From NCBI GenBank assembly GCA_030141585.1, contig JAQIFP010000057.1, positions 118,610 to 141,987 on the forward strand: a stretch of 23,378 bases of DNA, given 5' to 3'. Made by a program: the position numbers and the translations under genes. Of the stretch, positions 1-17,463 are shown piece by piece (position 1 is the stretch's first letter; every line of letters begins with the position of its first letter). The DNA is from Ophryocystis elektroscirrha (lineage: Eukaryota > Apicomplexa > Conoidasida > Neogregarinorida > Ophryocystidae). A model generated the notes under the pieces. It searched no databases. It was not told the origin of the DNA and saw only the letters and a program-made list of their open reading frames with translations.

Positions 1-240
1 ATACATATATATACATATATATACATATATATACATATATATACATATATATACATATATATACATATATATACATATATATACATATATATACATATAT
101 ATACATATATATACATATATATACATAGATATACATATATATACATATATATACATATATATACATATATATACATATATATACATATATATACATATAT
201 ATACATATATATACATATATATACATATATATACATATAT
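1..240. repeat. Decamer tandem array (atacatatat)24
   Basis: A head-to-tail array of the 10-base unit atacatatat fills the first 240 bases. The only variant I see is one unit with a g at 128. It probably lies in an intron of the beta'-COP gene, because coding sequence resumes at 540 in the middle of that protein with no start codon. The array runs to the window edge, so its true length is unknown; it may be where assembly stopped. Confidence 0.95.
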
Positions 241-539
241 ATGAATAAATATACATATATAAATATAAATATATATATATATTCATATATTTATATAAGT
301 ATGTATGGTTAAAGTTGAGAGACACCGGACATGATTTAATATATATATATATCAATGAAATACGTTAATCCAATTATTTTTACATATATGGCTGTTAAAA
401 GCTGTTACTAAAACTGTTAGTGTAAGAGAACGGATAATTGTTTGTTATACGTTGATATATGATGATTAATAAAATACCTACAAATTCTCAATGATTTAAA
501 TTAAACTGATGATTCCGAGTTTTGATGTTTTATGAACAG
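241..539. other. AT-rich non-coding stretch, probable 3' part of a beta'-COP intron
   Basis: No open frame here resembles the first propeller of beta'-COP, and stops are frequent in every frame. The stretch ends in ...gaacag at 539, a plausible splice acceptor just before the first recognisable codon (ATA at 540). I see no promoter or RNA gene. Confidence 0.6.
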
Positions 540-3500
540 ATAAAAATTGACCCTAATTCGCTTTCAGTCGCATTTGCGACTGATGAAGGAACTGTTGTTA
601 TGAAAATCGGAGACGAGAAACCAGTAACCTCCATGCATGTAAGTTATTTACATGCGGAAGGGTTTTTCAGGGAAATAAAGTTATTTTGGCGAAAGGAAAT
701 GATATATATTCTATTAATCTTAAAACTTCACCAATGGTGGATGACGTACGAAGAGAGTTTCCTCAAACATTAATGGGATCTTGTGGTAAGTATAAAAAAA
801 AAAAAAAAAAAAAGATTTTTACCCCCAATCGATAAAGTATCATCCTAATGGAAGACTAATTGCTGTTCTCGGAGGAGGTGAATATATTATATACACGGCT
901 CAAGTAAAAAAAAAAAAAAGAAATTAAATATAGGCTTTACGAAATACTGCATATGGAAAAGCATTAGATTTTGCTTGGTCTTATGAAGGTCATTATGCAG
1001 TTCGTAATGACTCAGGAAAAGTCACTGTCTACCTTAATTCTAACGTATTTGTGCTAAAGAATGCTATTGATTATAGGAACATGCGTACTTGACACCAAAA
1101 TATGAGATTAAAGCTTTATTTGGTGGCACGTTATTGGGAATAAAAAGTACTTGCTTTTTTTGTTTTTATGAATGGAGCACTTTAAGGTAAAAATTTAAAA
1201 AGAAAAAAAAAAAAAGGTTAAAACGCACCATAAACGTGGAGCCGGAATCTATATACTGGTGTCCTTCCGATAATTATGTTGCTGTTTGTTGCGAAACAGC
1301 AGCATTTATATTAAAATATGACCCAGATGCAACATCTGACAATAACGATGACGAGGACATTGAATCTGCTTTTGAGGCTGAAGCTGAAATAAAAGAAAAA
1401 ATTGATTCAGGAGTTTGGATTCAAAATAGTTTTGTTTATACTACAAACTCCAGACCACAGATATTCGCCTGTACAGCGGGCTTCATAGGTAAACTTGGTT
1501 ACCTTGAATCATCAGCATGGATTGTTGGATACTATGAAGAATTTAATAGGTTGGAATACAATTTACAAATAATAATATATGATATATTAACAAATATGTA
1601 TATGTTAAAGAGGGTTTTTTTTTTTTTGTAATGCTTATACTAATAATTTATAAAATAACTATATAATTTATGATAGTTAGCGTGTACACTATATATAAGA
1701 ATTATCATAATATCAATATATCTTGCTATTGAAATCATTCTAAACTATAAATAAGCTATTCTACTGGTTAATTTATATATTTATTGTAAAATGTAAACTT
1801 TTAGTTTATAAAAAAACTACTTTTTTTTTATTGCACTGTATAATGAATACATATAATGAGGGTTTTTTTTTTTTCAGATTAATTTTAATTGACCGAAATT
1901 TATCTTTTACAACTTTTGCAATACCGATGTCATATATAAATTACATGTCCGCTATATGCGCAAAAGACTTTGAAAAAGCCTCAAAGGAGATACAGAATGT
2001 TCCGAATAATATGCATGATTCTCTTGCACGCTTTCTGGAAAGCCAAGTATTCATTTTTACGATAATATGTGAATTAGAACTACTTGGAGCGTGCTTTAGA
2101 AATTGTAGAAGATTTGGACTATAAGTTTGAGCTTGCTAAAACATCTGAGAAACTTGAATTGGTATATTTACACATAGAAATACATTAAAAATAGCATTTT
2201 TAATATATTACAATAAAACCCGCAAACTCGACAACTCATATATCGACAAAGTGTACATATATTCAAATATAAATAAATTTTCGTACATTTCATAGTTTCA
2301 TTTGCTATGTTACATTTATATTGACGTATATTATTCTAATATAATTACATTTATTAATAACTTATAATTAATGTAATTATTAAAGCTAATTATTTAAATT
2401 AATTATAAAATATTCACTGTATATTATATGTGGTAGTGAAGGTTTGTTCTATTTATCTTATTAGTTATACATCAACATAGGTATTTAGTATACTGATAAT
2501 TTATTCTACTATGTATTCGGTGTATTTTTTATTATACATAGAAAAAACTATTATACTATTGCCAATATACATATATATATATATTATATGTAAGTGTATA
2601 CATATATGGAATTTCAAAATTTCTATAAAACACGATACATGAAAGTTTTCATTTTTTTGTATACTTAATGACAAATATTAATATATATATATATATATAC
2701 ATACACACAAATATATATGTATGCAAAAATATAAATAAAAAATTGTACATATACATATATATATATATATAGATACAAGCGTATAAATGCATATCTATAT
2801 ACACGTATGAATATATTCACATATATTACAAATTTATGTATATAATTCAGTATATATATATGTATATATAGATGTATATATATATGTATATATATATGTA
2901 TACATATATGTATATATATATATGTATATATATATTTATATATATGTATATATATGTATATATATATGTATATATACATGTGTATATATATATTTATATA
3001 TATGTATATATATATTTATATATATGTATATATATATTTATATATATGTATATATATATGTATATATATATGTGTATATATATTTATATATATGTATATG
3101 TATATATTAAGCTAAATTTAATGTTATCAAATTTGTCACTATGGATTAAAGTATCAATTTTTATAATAAGCTTATTATAAATAAAGTAATTGTTATTATA
3201 AATAAGAAATTGTAGTATAAATAATAAATATTAGTTTAATTATTTTTTATAAAATTTTCTAAAAATTTTTAGTGTTTTGATATACTAAAAGAAGCGTCCA
3301 AAGCTCGTGGTAAAACTGGCACTGCGTTTTATCAAGAGCAATGGGGTGAATTGGGAACTTTAGCGATAAATCGTGGTGAAATTGAATTAGCCGATAAATG
3401 CTTTACTGAAGCAAAAAATTTAGAGTATTTTTTTTTTTTTTTATTTTCACTTTCAGCTCCCTTCTTATTATATATTCATCCACAGGAAATTCTGAAAAAC

Positions 3501-4069
3501 TCAAAGAATTAGCAAAATTAGCAGAAGAAGCAAATACTTTGAATGTCGCATTTATAACTTATTTTTTACTTAACGACACCAACAATTGCATCAAAGTGAT
3601 AAATAAAAAATTTCCAAATTATTATAGGTTTTGATTGAAGCTGACAAAATATCGGAAGCAGCTTTATTTGCTCGAACATATGCTCCGCAGCAAACTGCGT
3701 ATGTAGTTGATATATGGAAAAAAAAGTTAGAAGAAGCAAACTTAAAAAAGGTACTTTTTTTTTTTTCTTCTTATATTTTAGATCGCCGATACACTTTTAG
3801 TAAACCCATCGTCAAATGAAGTTGTCGTTGATACAGAGCAAGTAATAATTTTGAATAATTTTCATACACAGTAAAGGAAAAAGCAATCACAAATAAAAAG
3901 ACAGATAATGTCAAAACTTCACTAGAAAGCATTTTGTCTCTGGTAAGGTTTTTTTTTTTTTCGAGGGTTTTTTTTTTAGGACTTGGATATAGATTCGATA
4001 AACGAAAATAACAATGAAACTTTTGAGAATAATCCTGATTTGCTAGACTTAGATGCAAGCATTGATTAG
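540..4069 (+). CDS. COPB2: Coatomer subunit beta' (COPI coat), 5'-partial
   Basis: Beta'-COP is the COPI coat subunit that binds cargo tails on Golgi-to-ER vesicles. Fourteen in-window exons join in frame to about 579 residues: 540-638, 671-785, 815-903, 934-1044, 1077-1186, 1217-1549, 1878-2046, 2078-2161, 3273-3424, 3457-3595, 3628-3750, 3782-3841, 3877-3942, 3980-4069. They follow the family order: [12 protein letters not shown] at the end of propeller 1, YHPNGR...[10 protein letters not shown] and FAWSYEG of propeller 2, ESIYWCP...FILKYDP, then the alpha-solenoid with [11 protein letters not shown]. The first ~260 residues are missing, lying left of the window. Most introns are 29-37 nt; the exceptions are 328 nt (unusual donor gttgga) and 1111 nt. 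The last two exons, an acidic tail ending [10 protein letters not shown], are less sure: without splicing at 3842-3876 the protein would stop at a TAA at 3871-3873. The stop codon lies 9 nt from that of the convergent kinase gene. Confidence 0.92.
2162..3272 (+). repeat. 1111-nt beta'-COP intron carrying an AT microsatellite
   Basis: This is the longest intron in the window. It splits GAA TTG from TGT TTT (E-L|C-F) of beta'-COP. From about 2865 to 3105 it is a near-continuous array of tatatatgta-type units (the decamer family of 1-240, with variants such as tatttatata), with smaller TA runs at 2570-2585, 2680-2700 and 2750-2770. The Tyr/Ile-rich open frames on both strands here are products of the repeat. 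No RNA gene is apparent. Confidence 0.85.
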
Positions 4070-4078
4070 CCTTAATAA

Positions 4079-4800
4079 CTATTTTAAAATTCGAGATCTT
4101 GATGCAGCTGCAGTAACACTACGAGTGCGAGGTCTTAATCTTTTTAATTCGGGGTGTTGAGTTATCAAATTTTCTACAATTTTTTTTTTTTTTTTTTTTT
4201 TACCATTTTCAGATTGCCGTTCTTCTTGAGATTGAGAAGAAGAGGTCTTTTGATTATCATAATAAGTAGTGGGTAGTGTTGTTTGTGAATTACTTGTATT
4301 CTGCTTACTAATAGTTTTTTTTCTAGTTCTGCTTAAGACCCTTGGTCTCATAAATTGAGATCGGGAGTTCGAGTTTGGGTTTGAATTGGTTGGATTTATT
4401 TTAGTTGATGCAGCAGCAGCGGCAGTTGTAGAAAAAAAAGTTTTTTTAAAAGGATCTATGTTTCCTTTTGTTTGTTGAGAGTTATCTTCAGTAACAGTAT
4501 CTGAAATATTATCTTTAGTTAAGACTTTAGAAGAATAAGAAGAAAAATTTGTTTCTTCTGTTTTTCCCCCAAATATATTACGTATTATTTTTGTTTTGTC
4601 TAGCTGGTTCTGTGTTTTCGAGTAAAGGTTTTGATTCGAAGGTTCTTCTGTAACAGATTCTGATACGTTTTTCTTTTCTTCATCTTTTAATTGAACCTTC
4701 TACAAAATAATTGATGTATTGTATATATAATAACCACTATATATATTATAATGGAGATTTTTTTTTTTATAAAATATGGTATTACGTATAAGTACAAACA

Positions 4801-4831
<31 letters not shown>

Positions 4832-5513
4832 TATTTATATATCTATATATATAAATAATATCTATAGATGAAAATAGATTTTAAATGGTATATTTATAAT
4901 ATTTTTTATTAATGCATATATGTCATATAAGCTAAGAATTATACCTGTTGAGCTGCAGCAGCTTCTTTAATAGTTTTGGGAAGTGGAAGCCGGTCAACAG
5001 CCATCATTCTTTGATAATCAGATTCGAACCCGTGATACCAAGGAACGAAACCTGTAAGGAGATGCTTAACGTCATTGAACCAAGGATGATTTAATAAAAA
5101 TCGAGCGGCAACTCGTTCAGCGGGAGACAAACAAAGCAACTTTTCTAAAAGTTTATGCCCAGTTTCATCTAAAAGAGGAATTCTTTCACGTAAGCGGCTT
5201 TTAGTCCATTGAGGGTAATTTACATTCCAGTACCGTAATCTTTATTATAAAAATTAATTCAACAAATAGTTTCAGAGCGTTTATATTCATTATATGATTA
5301 ATTAATATCTAGATATCAAATTATTTATATAAACATATAAACATATATAATTGTATAATTATACATATATATATATATATACATAAATATCCAAATATAT
5401 ATTCACATATATATACACATATATATAAACACATAAATATACACAGATATATATACATATAAATATACATATAAATAGACATATATATAGGCATATATAT
5501 ACACATATATATG

Positions 5514-5558
<45 letters not shown>

Positions 5559-6929
5559 GTACATACACATATGTGTGTACAAATATACCGTGTTTTTCGT
5601 TTTATTGCATAATGTCAATATAAAGTTCATATATATACATAATTATATATATATATATATATTAATAATAATAACGTGTAATATGTCAATAATCTCACAT
5701 AAAACGACAATGAACAGACTTTTTGATTATAAAAAAGTACTAACAATAACTATCAAGACTTGATATGAATGAAATTTTATATTGTATAAATAATTGTAAT
5801 TTATTTGTTTGTATTAATATACTAATAAATAAAAAAAAAGGAATATTCGATTTTTTGTAAATTGTTAAGGTAATATACAAAGATATAATAAATTATAAAT
5901 AAATGTAGTAATAATATAATAATTATATATTATTTTTGCACTATTTTATATCAGTCAAATTAATATAAAATGCAAGTAAAGATCAATCTTTTAGCTGCTT
6001 GAGTTTTTAATAATAAATAATGTATACTAGTAGATATTTTAATAACCTATTACAGACTTGTGTAAATAGCTTGATGTATTTTGTTGTAAGGGAGTTCCAA
6101 GAGTTTCAAATATGATCATAAGTGTTCCTATATCGCTTCTACCTTGGAATAATGGAGCCGGTTCCATTCTTCCTGAAGAATTTATACGAAATCTGAATAA
6201 TTCGGCTATAACGCAACCGACGCTCCAGTCATCAACTAATAAACCATATTTTTCATCTCCTAAAAGAACTTCGGGAGCTCTATACCACATAGTTTGTACT
6301 TCTCCTGTTTGTTGAGCAATAGAATTCTCAGAGTTTTGATTTCCTCGAACGAACCTCGAAAGACCAAAGTCCGCAACTTTAAGTTGATCATCAAAAGACC
6401 AAAGTATATTTACAGGTTTAAGATCCCTATGCATTATTCCTCTGGAATGTAAAACAGCTAAACTATTGAGAAGTTGCCAGGCTAAAACTTTCATTTCTGT
6501 GACGTATTCGGTAGGCAACTTTTCATTTGCGGAAGGATTTATATACAGCGAATTACAGCGCAGATGTTTATTTATTGACTGTATAATTTTATCTTTTAAT
6601 GTTCCCTGACATAATTCCATTACAAAAAACATATCATTGGGAGACTTGGAATCAGGAATCACCACTTCAGATGCCGTCATTATATTTGGATGGTTAATTG
6701 TTTTCAATACATTTATTTCTCTTAATGTTGTTGAGGGTATACCTTCGGCTTCATCCATGGTTTCTGGAGAAAACACTTTTATCGCTCGTGTCACCTTCGA
6801 GTCATCCTCTTTAAATACTCTATAAACGACACCATAAGTACCCCGCCCAAGAACATCATTCACTTCATGAGCTAAAAAAGTACCACAGGACGTTTCAAAC
6901 ACTTTATGAAAAGAAGACCTTTGAATCAT
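4079..6929 (-). CDS. CDK-like (CMGC) serine/threonine protein kinase with long C-terminal tail
   Basis: Four exons on the minus strand, 6929-6058, 5239-4945, 4699-4204 and 4173-4079, give about 585 residues. Visible motifs are the Gly loop GRGTYGVV (28-35), AIK with Lys51, the C-helix PSTTLRE (65-71, a PSTAIRE variant), HRDLKPVN with Asp169, DFG at 187-189, WYRAPE at 215-220 and SVGC. These place it in the cyclin-dependent kinase group; the exact subfamily is unclear. An insert of about 30 residues lies near 115-145, and the T-loop is longer than in CDK2 with Thr208 a possible activating site. The lobe ends in [18 protein letters not shown]. The tail of ~195 residues is Ser/Asn/Gln/Lys-rich with an Ala run. 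An in-frame TAA upstream supports the ATG at 6927-6929. The first splice uses a weak donor (gtctgt) chosen because it restores the frame (YLHK|LRYW). Confidence 0.88.
4174..4203 (-). other. Possible 30-nt intron or retained Lys run in the CDK-like gene
   Basis: On the minus strand this segment is gta, a long A run, then ttgtag, like the other tiny introns of the window. Its length is a multiple of three and it has no stop, so reading through adds ten residues (mostly Lys). Sequence alone cannot tell whether it is spliced. Confidence 0.5.
4700..4944 (-). repeat. 245-nt CDK-gene intron with AT repeat and inverted repeat
   Basis: The intron between the kinase-lobe exon and the tail exon holds a TA run at about 4799-4830. 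It also has a perfect 14-base inverted repeat (4829-4842 and 4847-4860, four-base loop). In sequence this AT-rich such a hairpin may be chance. Confidence 0.6.
5240..6057 (-). repeat. 818-nt CDK-gene intron with AT microsatellite
   Basis: The intron separates the kinase N-terminal exon from the C-lobe exon. About 5335-5560 is an imperfect (acatatatat)n array ending in a pure TA run. The remaining bases to 6057 are AT-rich with no open frame resembling a protein. The overlapping Tyr/Ile/Cys-rich frames on both strands are repeat artefacts. Confidence 0.8.
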
Positions 6930-7330
6930 TATACGAAAAAATGTAACATAACTTTAAACTGAAGCTAGTGGGCTTACAAACTATACCAGATACTTTTCCT
7001 TTAATTATTTCAAAAGAATAAATCGAGCTTTTATATTCAATATTTTTTAAATAATTATTTAGCCATGCCTTCACAAATTTTGTAGTTTCAGTAATTCTTA
7101 TATAAATAAACAATAATTTGAAATAATAATTAATTTATACAGTTACTTATTTAAAATTGATAGGTAATTCAATAAAAATATTTTATGATTTAAAGGTTCA
7201 AATCTTCATAATAATATTTATAATAATTTAACATATTCAATATTAACAAATTTATAAATTAAATCTTAAACCAGGTGCTAGCAGCTCGTAATACAAAAAT
7301 ATAATATTAAAGTTTAAAAACTTTAATATT
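6930..7330. promoter_or_regulatory. Divergent intergenic region shared by the CDK-like and NUFIP-like genes
   Basis: These 401 bases lie between two divergent start codons, so they should hold both 5' UTRs and both promoters. I see no defined promoter motif. A short minus-strand open frame near 6904-7113 starts from non-homologous sequence and is probably chance. The one clear structure is the inverted repeat at 7301-7332. Unlike the long introns, this region has no tandem AT array. Confidence 0.5.
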
Positions 7331-7332
7331 AT
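7301..7332. repeat. Perfect 15-bp inverted repeat overlapping the NUFIP-like start codon
   Basis: The left arm ataatattaaagttt (7301-7315) is the exact reverse complement of 7318-7332, with two bases between. The right arm includes the first two bases of the ATG at 7331-7333. In mRNA the start codon would sit at the foot of a hairpin; in DNA it is a near-perfect palindrome. The arms are mixed A, T and G/C rather than simple TA. Confidence 0.85.
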
Positions 7333-8383
7333 GAATTATTATAATTCTTATATACCAGCGCCGCCTCCTTTACCATATCCAAATTTATCTCATCCTTGTC
7401 CTCCATGGCACACATACAAAAATAGTAATAAATAGTAACTGATTTTTTATTTATTTTGTAGACTTAGTAAAACGTCGAATCCCTGTACCACCCCCTTTAG
7501 AGTAATTTATATTAATTTTGTTTAAAATTATTTATTAGAAAAAGTGAATTCTACTGCTCAACCTGTGAAAAGTCCTTCTTTACACATGGAAAATATAATT
7601 TTCATATAAATTTTGAACATGTTAAATGCTCTCAATGCAATTACAGCAGCTCCCTTGATTTACTCGAGATACACCAATTGTCCCATATAAATGCCTCCGA
7701 CGGGTAACTCTTTTTGTATTTTTTATATTAATTTATGTACATATTAAGCAATTTCTATACATAGGCGTATGCGAATATAATTCAAAAATTTAATAATGTG
7801 TTCATTACAGCAAATCCTTACTTGAAAGCTATGAAGAAAACAAATTATGGCTAGATGCACGAAAAGCGAATCATCCACTTAATCCTAATAGAGTGAGTAT
7901 ATAAATATAAGCACATTTTTTTATTATAATAATTAATTAATTTACATTTTTTTTATTTTTAATAGTAATTATGTCAATAATGACACATATAATTGATATT
8001 AGTACTAATAAACTTACTTGATATTTTATTTTCTTCAGAAAAATGTTGTTAAAAACCCTTATGAGCCTAGTAAACCATGCAGTGTATTAGAGAGTAACTT
8101 TATACGGTTTTTTGTATAATAAATACAGGGTTTTTAAGAAGCCGTATGGCCACCGCTTTGGGACAAAGTCATTTACGTCGTAAATTGGAAGAATCTTCCG
8201 CACTTGTTCCCAATATTGAATCCATAATAAAGCGTCAAAAAACAGCGCGACTTCCCACTGCTCCTAGCAATAAAAAGGTTGCAGTTTTTAATCGCACTAA
8301 GAACTACTCTGAAGCGCAACTTCTAGATGAATTTCCTATATGTCTACATTACCTAAAGTTTAAGTAATAATTTATGTTCATTA

Positions 8384-8436
<53 letters not shown>

Positions 8437-8934
8437 ATAAACACACTTTATACGTTTTTTTTAAATAATAAATTAATTAATTAATTATTATTAAATTAAT
8501 TTAAGCAACGTATAATATTGTGTATATATCAATAAATATGTAATTTATGCTTAGTAATGTTTACTAAATTGCTTTATAGAACGTGCAAATGGAATCCGTG
8601 TATGTATTCCCACAATATTGCTGCATACAACAGATGGAAATCTCAAAAAACTTATAAAGGATTAGATTCTCCAATAAGGCCACCACTTTTGTACAGTTTA
8701 TTATTGCCTGATATTAAAAAACTTGAAGCGCGTGTTATACAAGCTCTGAAATATTTGGTACAAGAAAATTTTTTTTTAGAGGAACCCAATAATCACTTAC
8801 AAAATAATAATTTCATTTCTTATAATTCACCCGACAATTCAAGTATAAACTCCGAAGACAGCAATTACGCAGATTCTATACATTACGTTGATAGTGATAA
8901 TGACGAAGAAAAAGAGGAAGGAGAAATGTTTTAA
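7331..8934 (+). CDS. NUFIP1-like zinc-finger protein (box C/D snoRNP assembly)
   Basis: NUFIP1/Rsa1 proteins are scaffolds that help assemble box C/D snoRNPs. Seven exons, 7331-7424, 7462-7501, 7539-7703, 7811-7892, 8039-8081, 8129-8363 and 8580-8934, give about 337 residues. The protein starts Pro-rich. Two C2H2-type fingers follow at ~51-94 (C-x2-C-x12-H-x4-H, then C-x2-C-x11-H-x3-H). Next comes the NUFIP peptide-like stretch KLWLDARKANHPLNPNR, then a CCCH finger at 213-231 (C-x8-C-x4-C-x3-H) whose halves are joined exactly by the 216-nt intron. A C-terminal segment (RPPLLYSLLLPDIKK...) resembles the end of NUFIP proteins. The tail is acidic (DSDNDEEKEEGEMF). Family assignment rests on remembered conservation; the finger pattern itself is directly visible. 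Confidence 0.78.
8364..8579 (+). repeat. 216-nt intron of the NUFIP-like gene with a TA dinucleotide run
   Basis: A pure TA run of about 46 bases (roughly 8385-8430) sits in the intron that splits the CCCH finger. The rest is AT-rich spacer ending in the acceptor ctttatag. Confidence 0.8.
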
Positions 8935-9564
8935 GTTTAATTTTTTTTTATTCGAGTTATGATTATTAACGTTTAAGATATGATACCTTTATAAATTAAG
9001 TAATAATGTTTGTTAGTAAATTCATGTTGAAAATCATGAAAGAACATTTAAATTATGATTTGAACAAAATCAAATGATAAAAATAAAGTCAAATATGTAT
9101 TTAAAACTCATTTGTATACGTCGGGAGTTCAAACTTTTGAAATATTATGCAAAACATGAAAATTTCTAAATTTATCAACCTCAAAATTTAATTCAATTCT
9201 ACAAACGTACTACTTGCTCATGAAATACGATTGGGCATATAACAATTTTTATCGGAGACATGAGGAATTCGTCAATATATGAGTCATATACATAACTTGG
9301 TGTATTACGCTTAACAAAGTAGAATAAGCATAAAAGATTAATAATTTAAAATATAAAACAAAAAAGAGGGTCAAGTAAAGAAATTTGAGTAATTTAATAT
9401 AGACAAGGTTTAGATATGTCAAACTAGAAGTATGCTAATTTAGGCAATAAAAAGATTTTGACATGTGGTGAATTGATCTGTAAAGCCCGGTTGAATGTAT
9501 AATAATACCATATCAACTTTATGACGCTTTTAATGGTAATTCAAAATTTCAGCTGCGCTTAGTA
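8935..9564. other. Intergenic region between the NUFIP-like gene and PKG
   Basis: These 630 bases hold the 3' end of the upstream gene and presumably the PKG promoter and 5' UTR. Frames are short and resemble nothing. There is no tandem AT array, no tRNA-like fold that I can support and no clear promoter motif. Local GC is slightly higher than in the long introns. Confidence 0.6.
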
Positions 9565-15219
<5,655 letters not shown>

Positions 15220-15289
15220 CTCTTTTTTTTATTTTTATATAGATGTATTGATTTTTAAAATATTTATAAAGGTATGGTTCTCTGACAAA

Positions 15290-17394
<2,105 letters not shown>

Positions 17395-17463
17395 TTATTT
17401 TTGCTATACACTAATATATATAACTTTTCAAATAAAGCTGATAAAAGGCAAACCAGTGTAAAA

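Noticed and set aside
459..509. A box C-like ATGATGA (459-465) and box D-like CTGA (506-509), suggesting a C/D snoRNA.
   Set aside because: The boxes are too close, the flanks do not form a terminal stem, and such short motifs are expected by chance in this composition.
2665..3180. Open frames of 60-100 codons rich in Tyr, Ile and Met on both strands (also near 5321-5630, 16429-16784, 19044-19321 and 20259-20613).
   Set aside because: They are translations of TA/TATG microsatellites without stops, occur on both strands at once, and lie inside introns of real genes.
6904..7113. Minus-strand 69-codon frame upstream of the CDK-like gene.
   Set aside because: It overlaps the CDK start in another frame, and the CDK frame has its own in-frame upstream stop and a good ATG; no homology is visible.
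7191..7215. A tRNA B-box-like ggttcaaatc.
   Set aside because: No T-stem pairing, no A box at the right distance upstream and no cloverleaf could be drawn.
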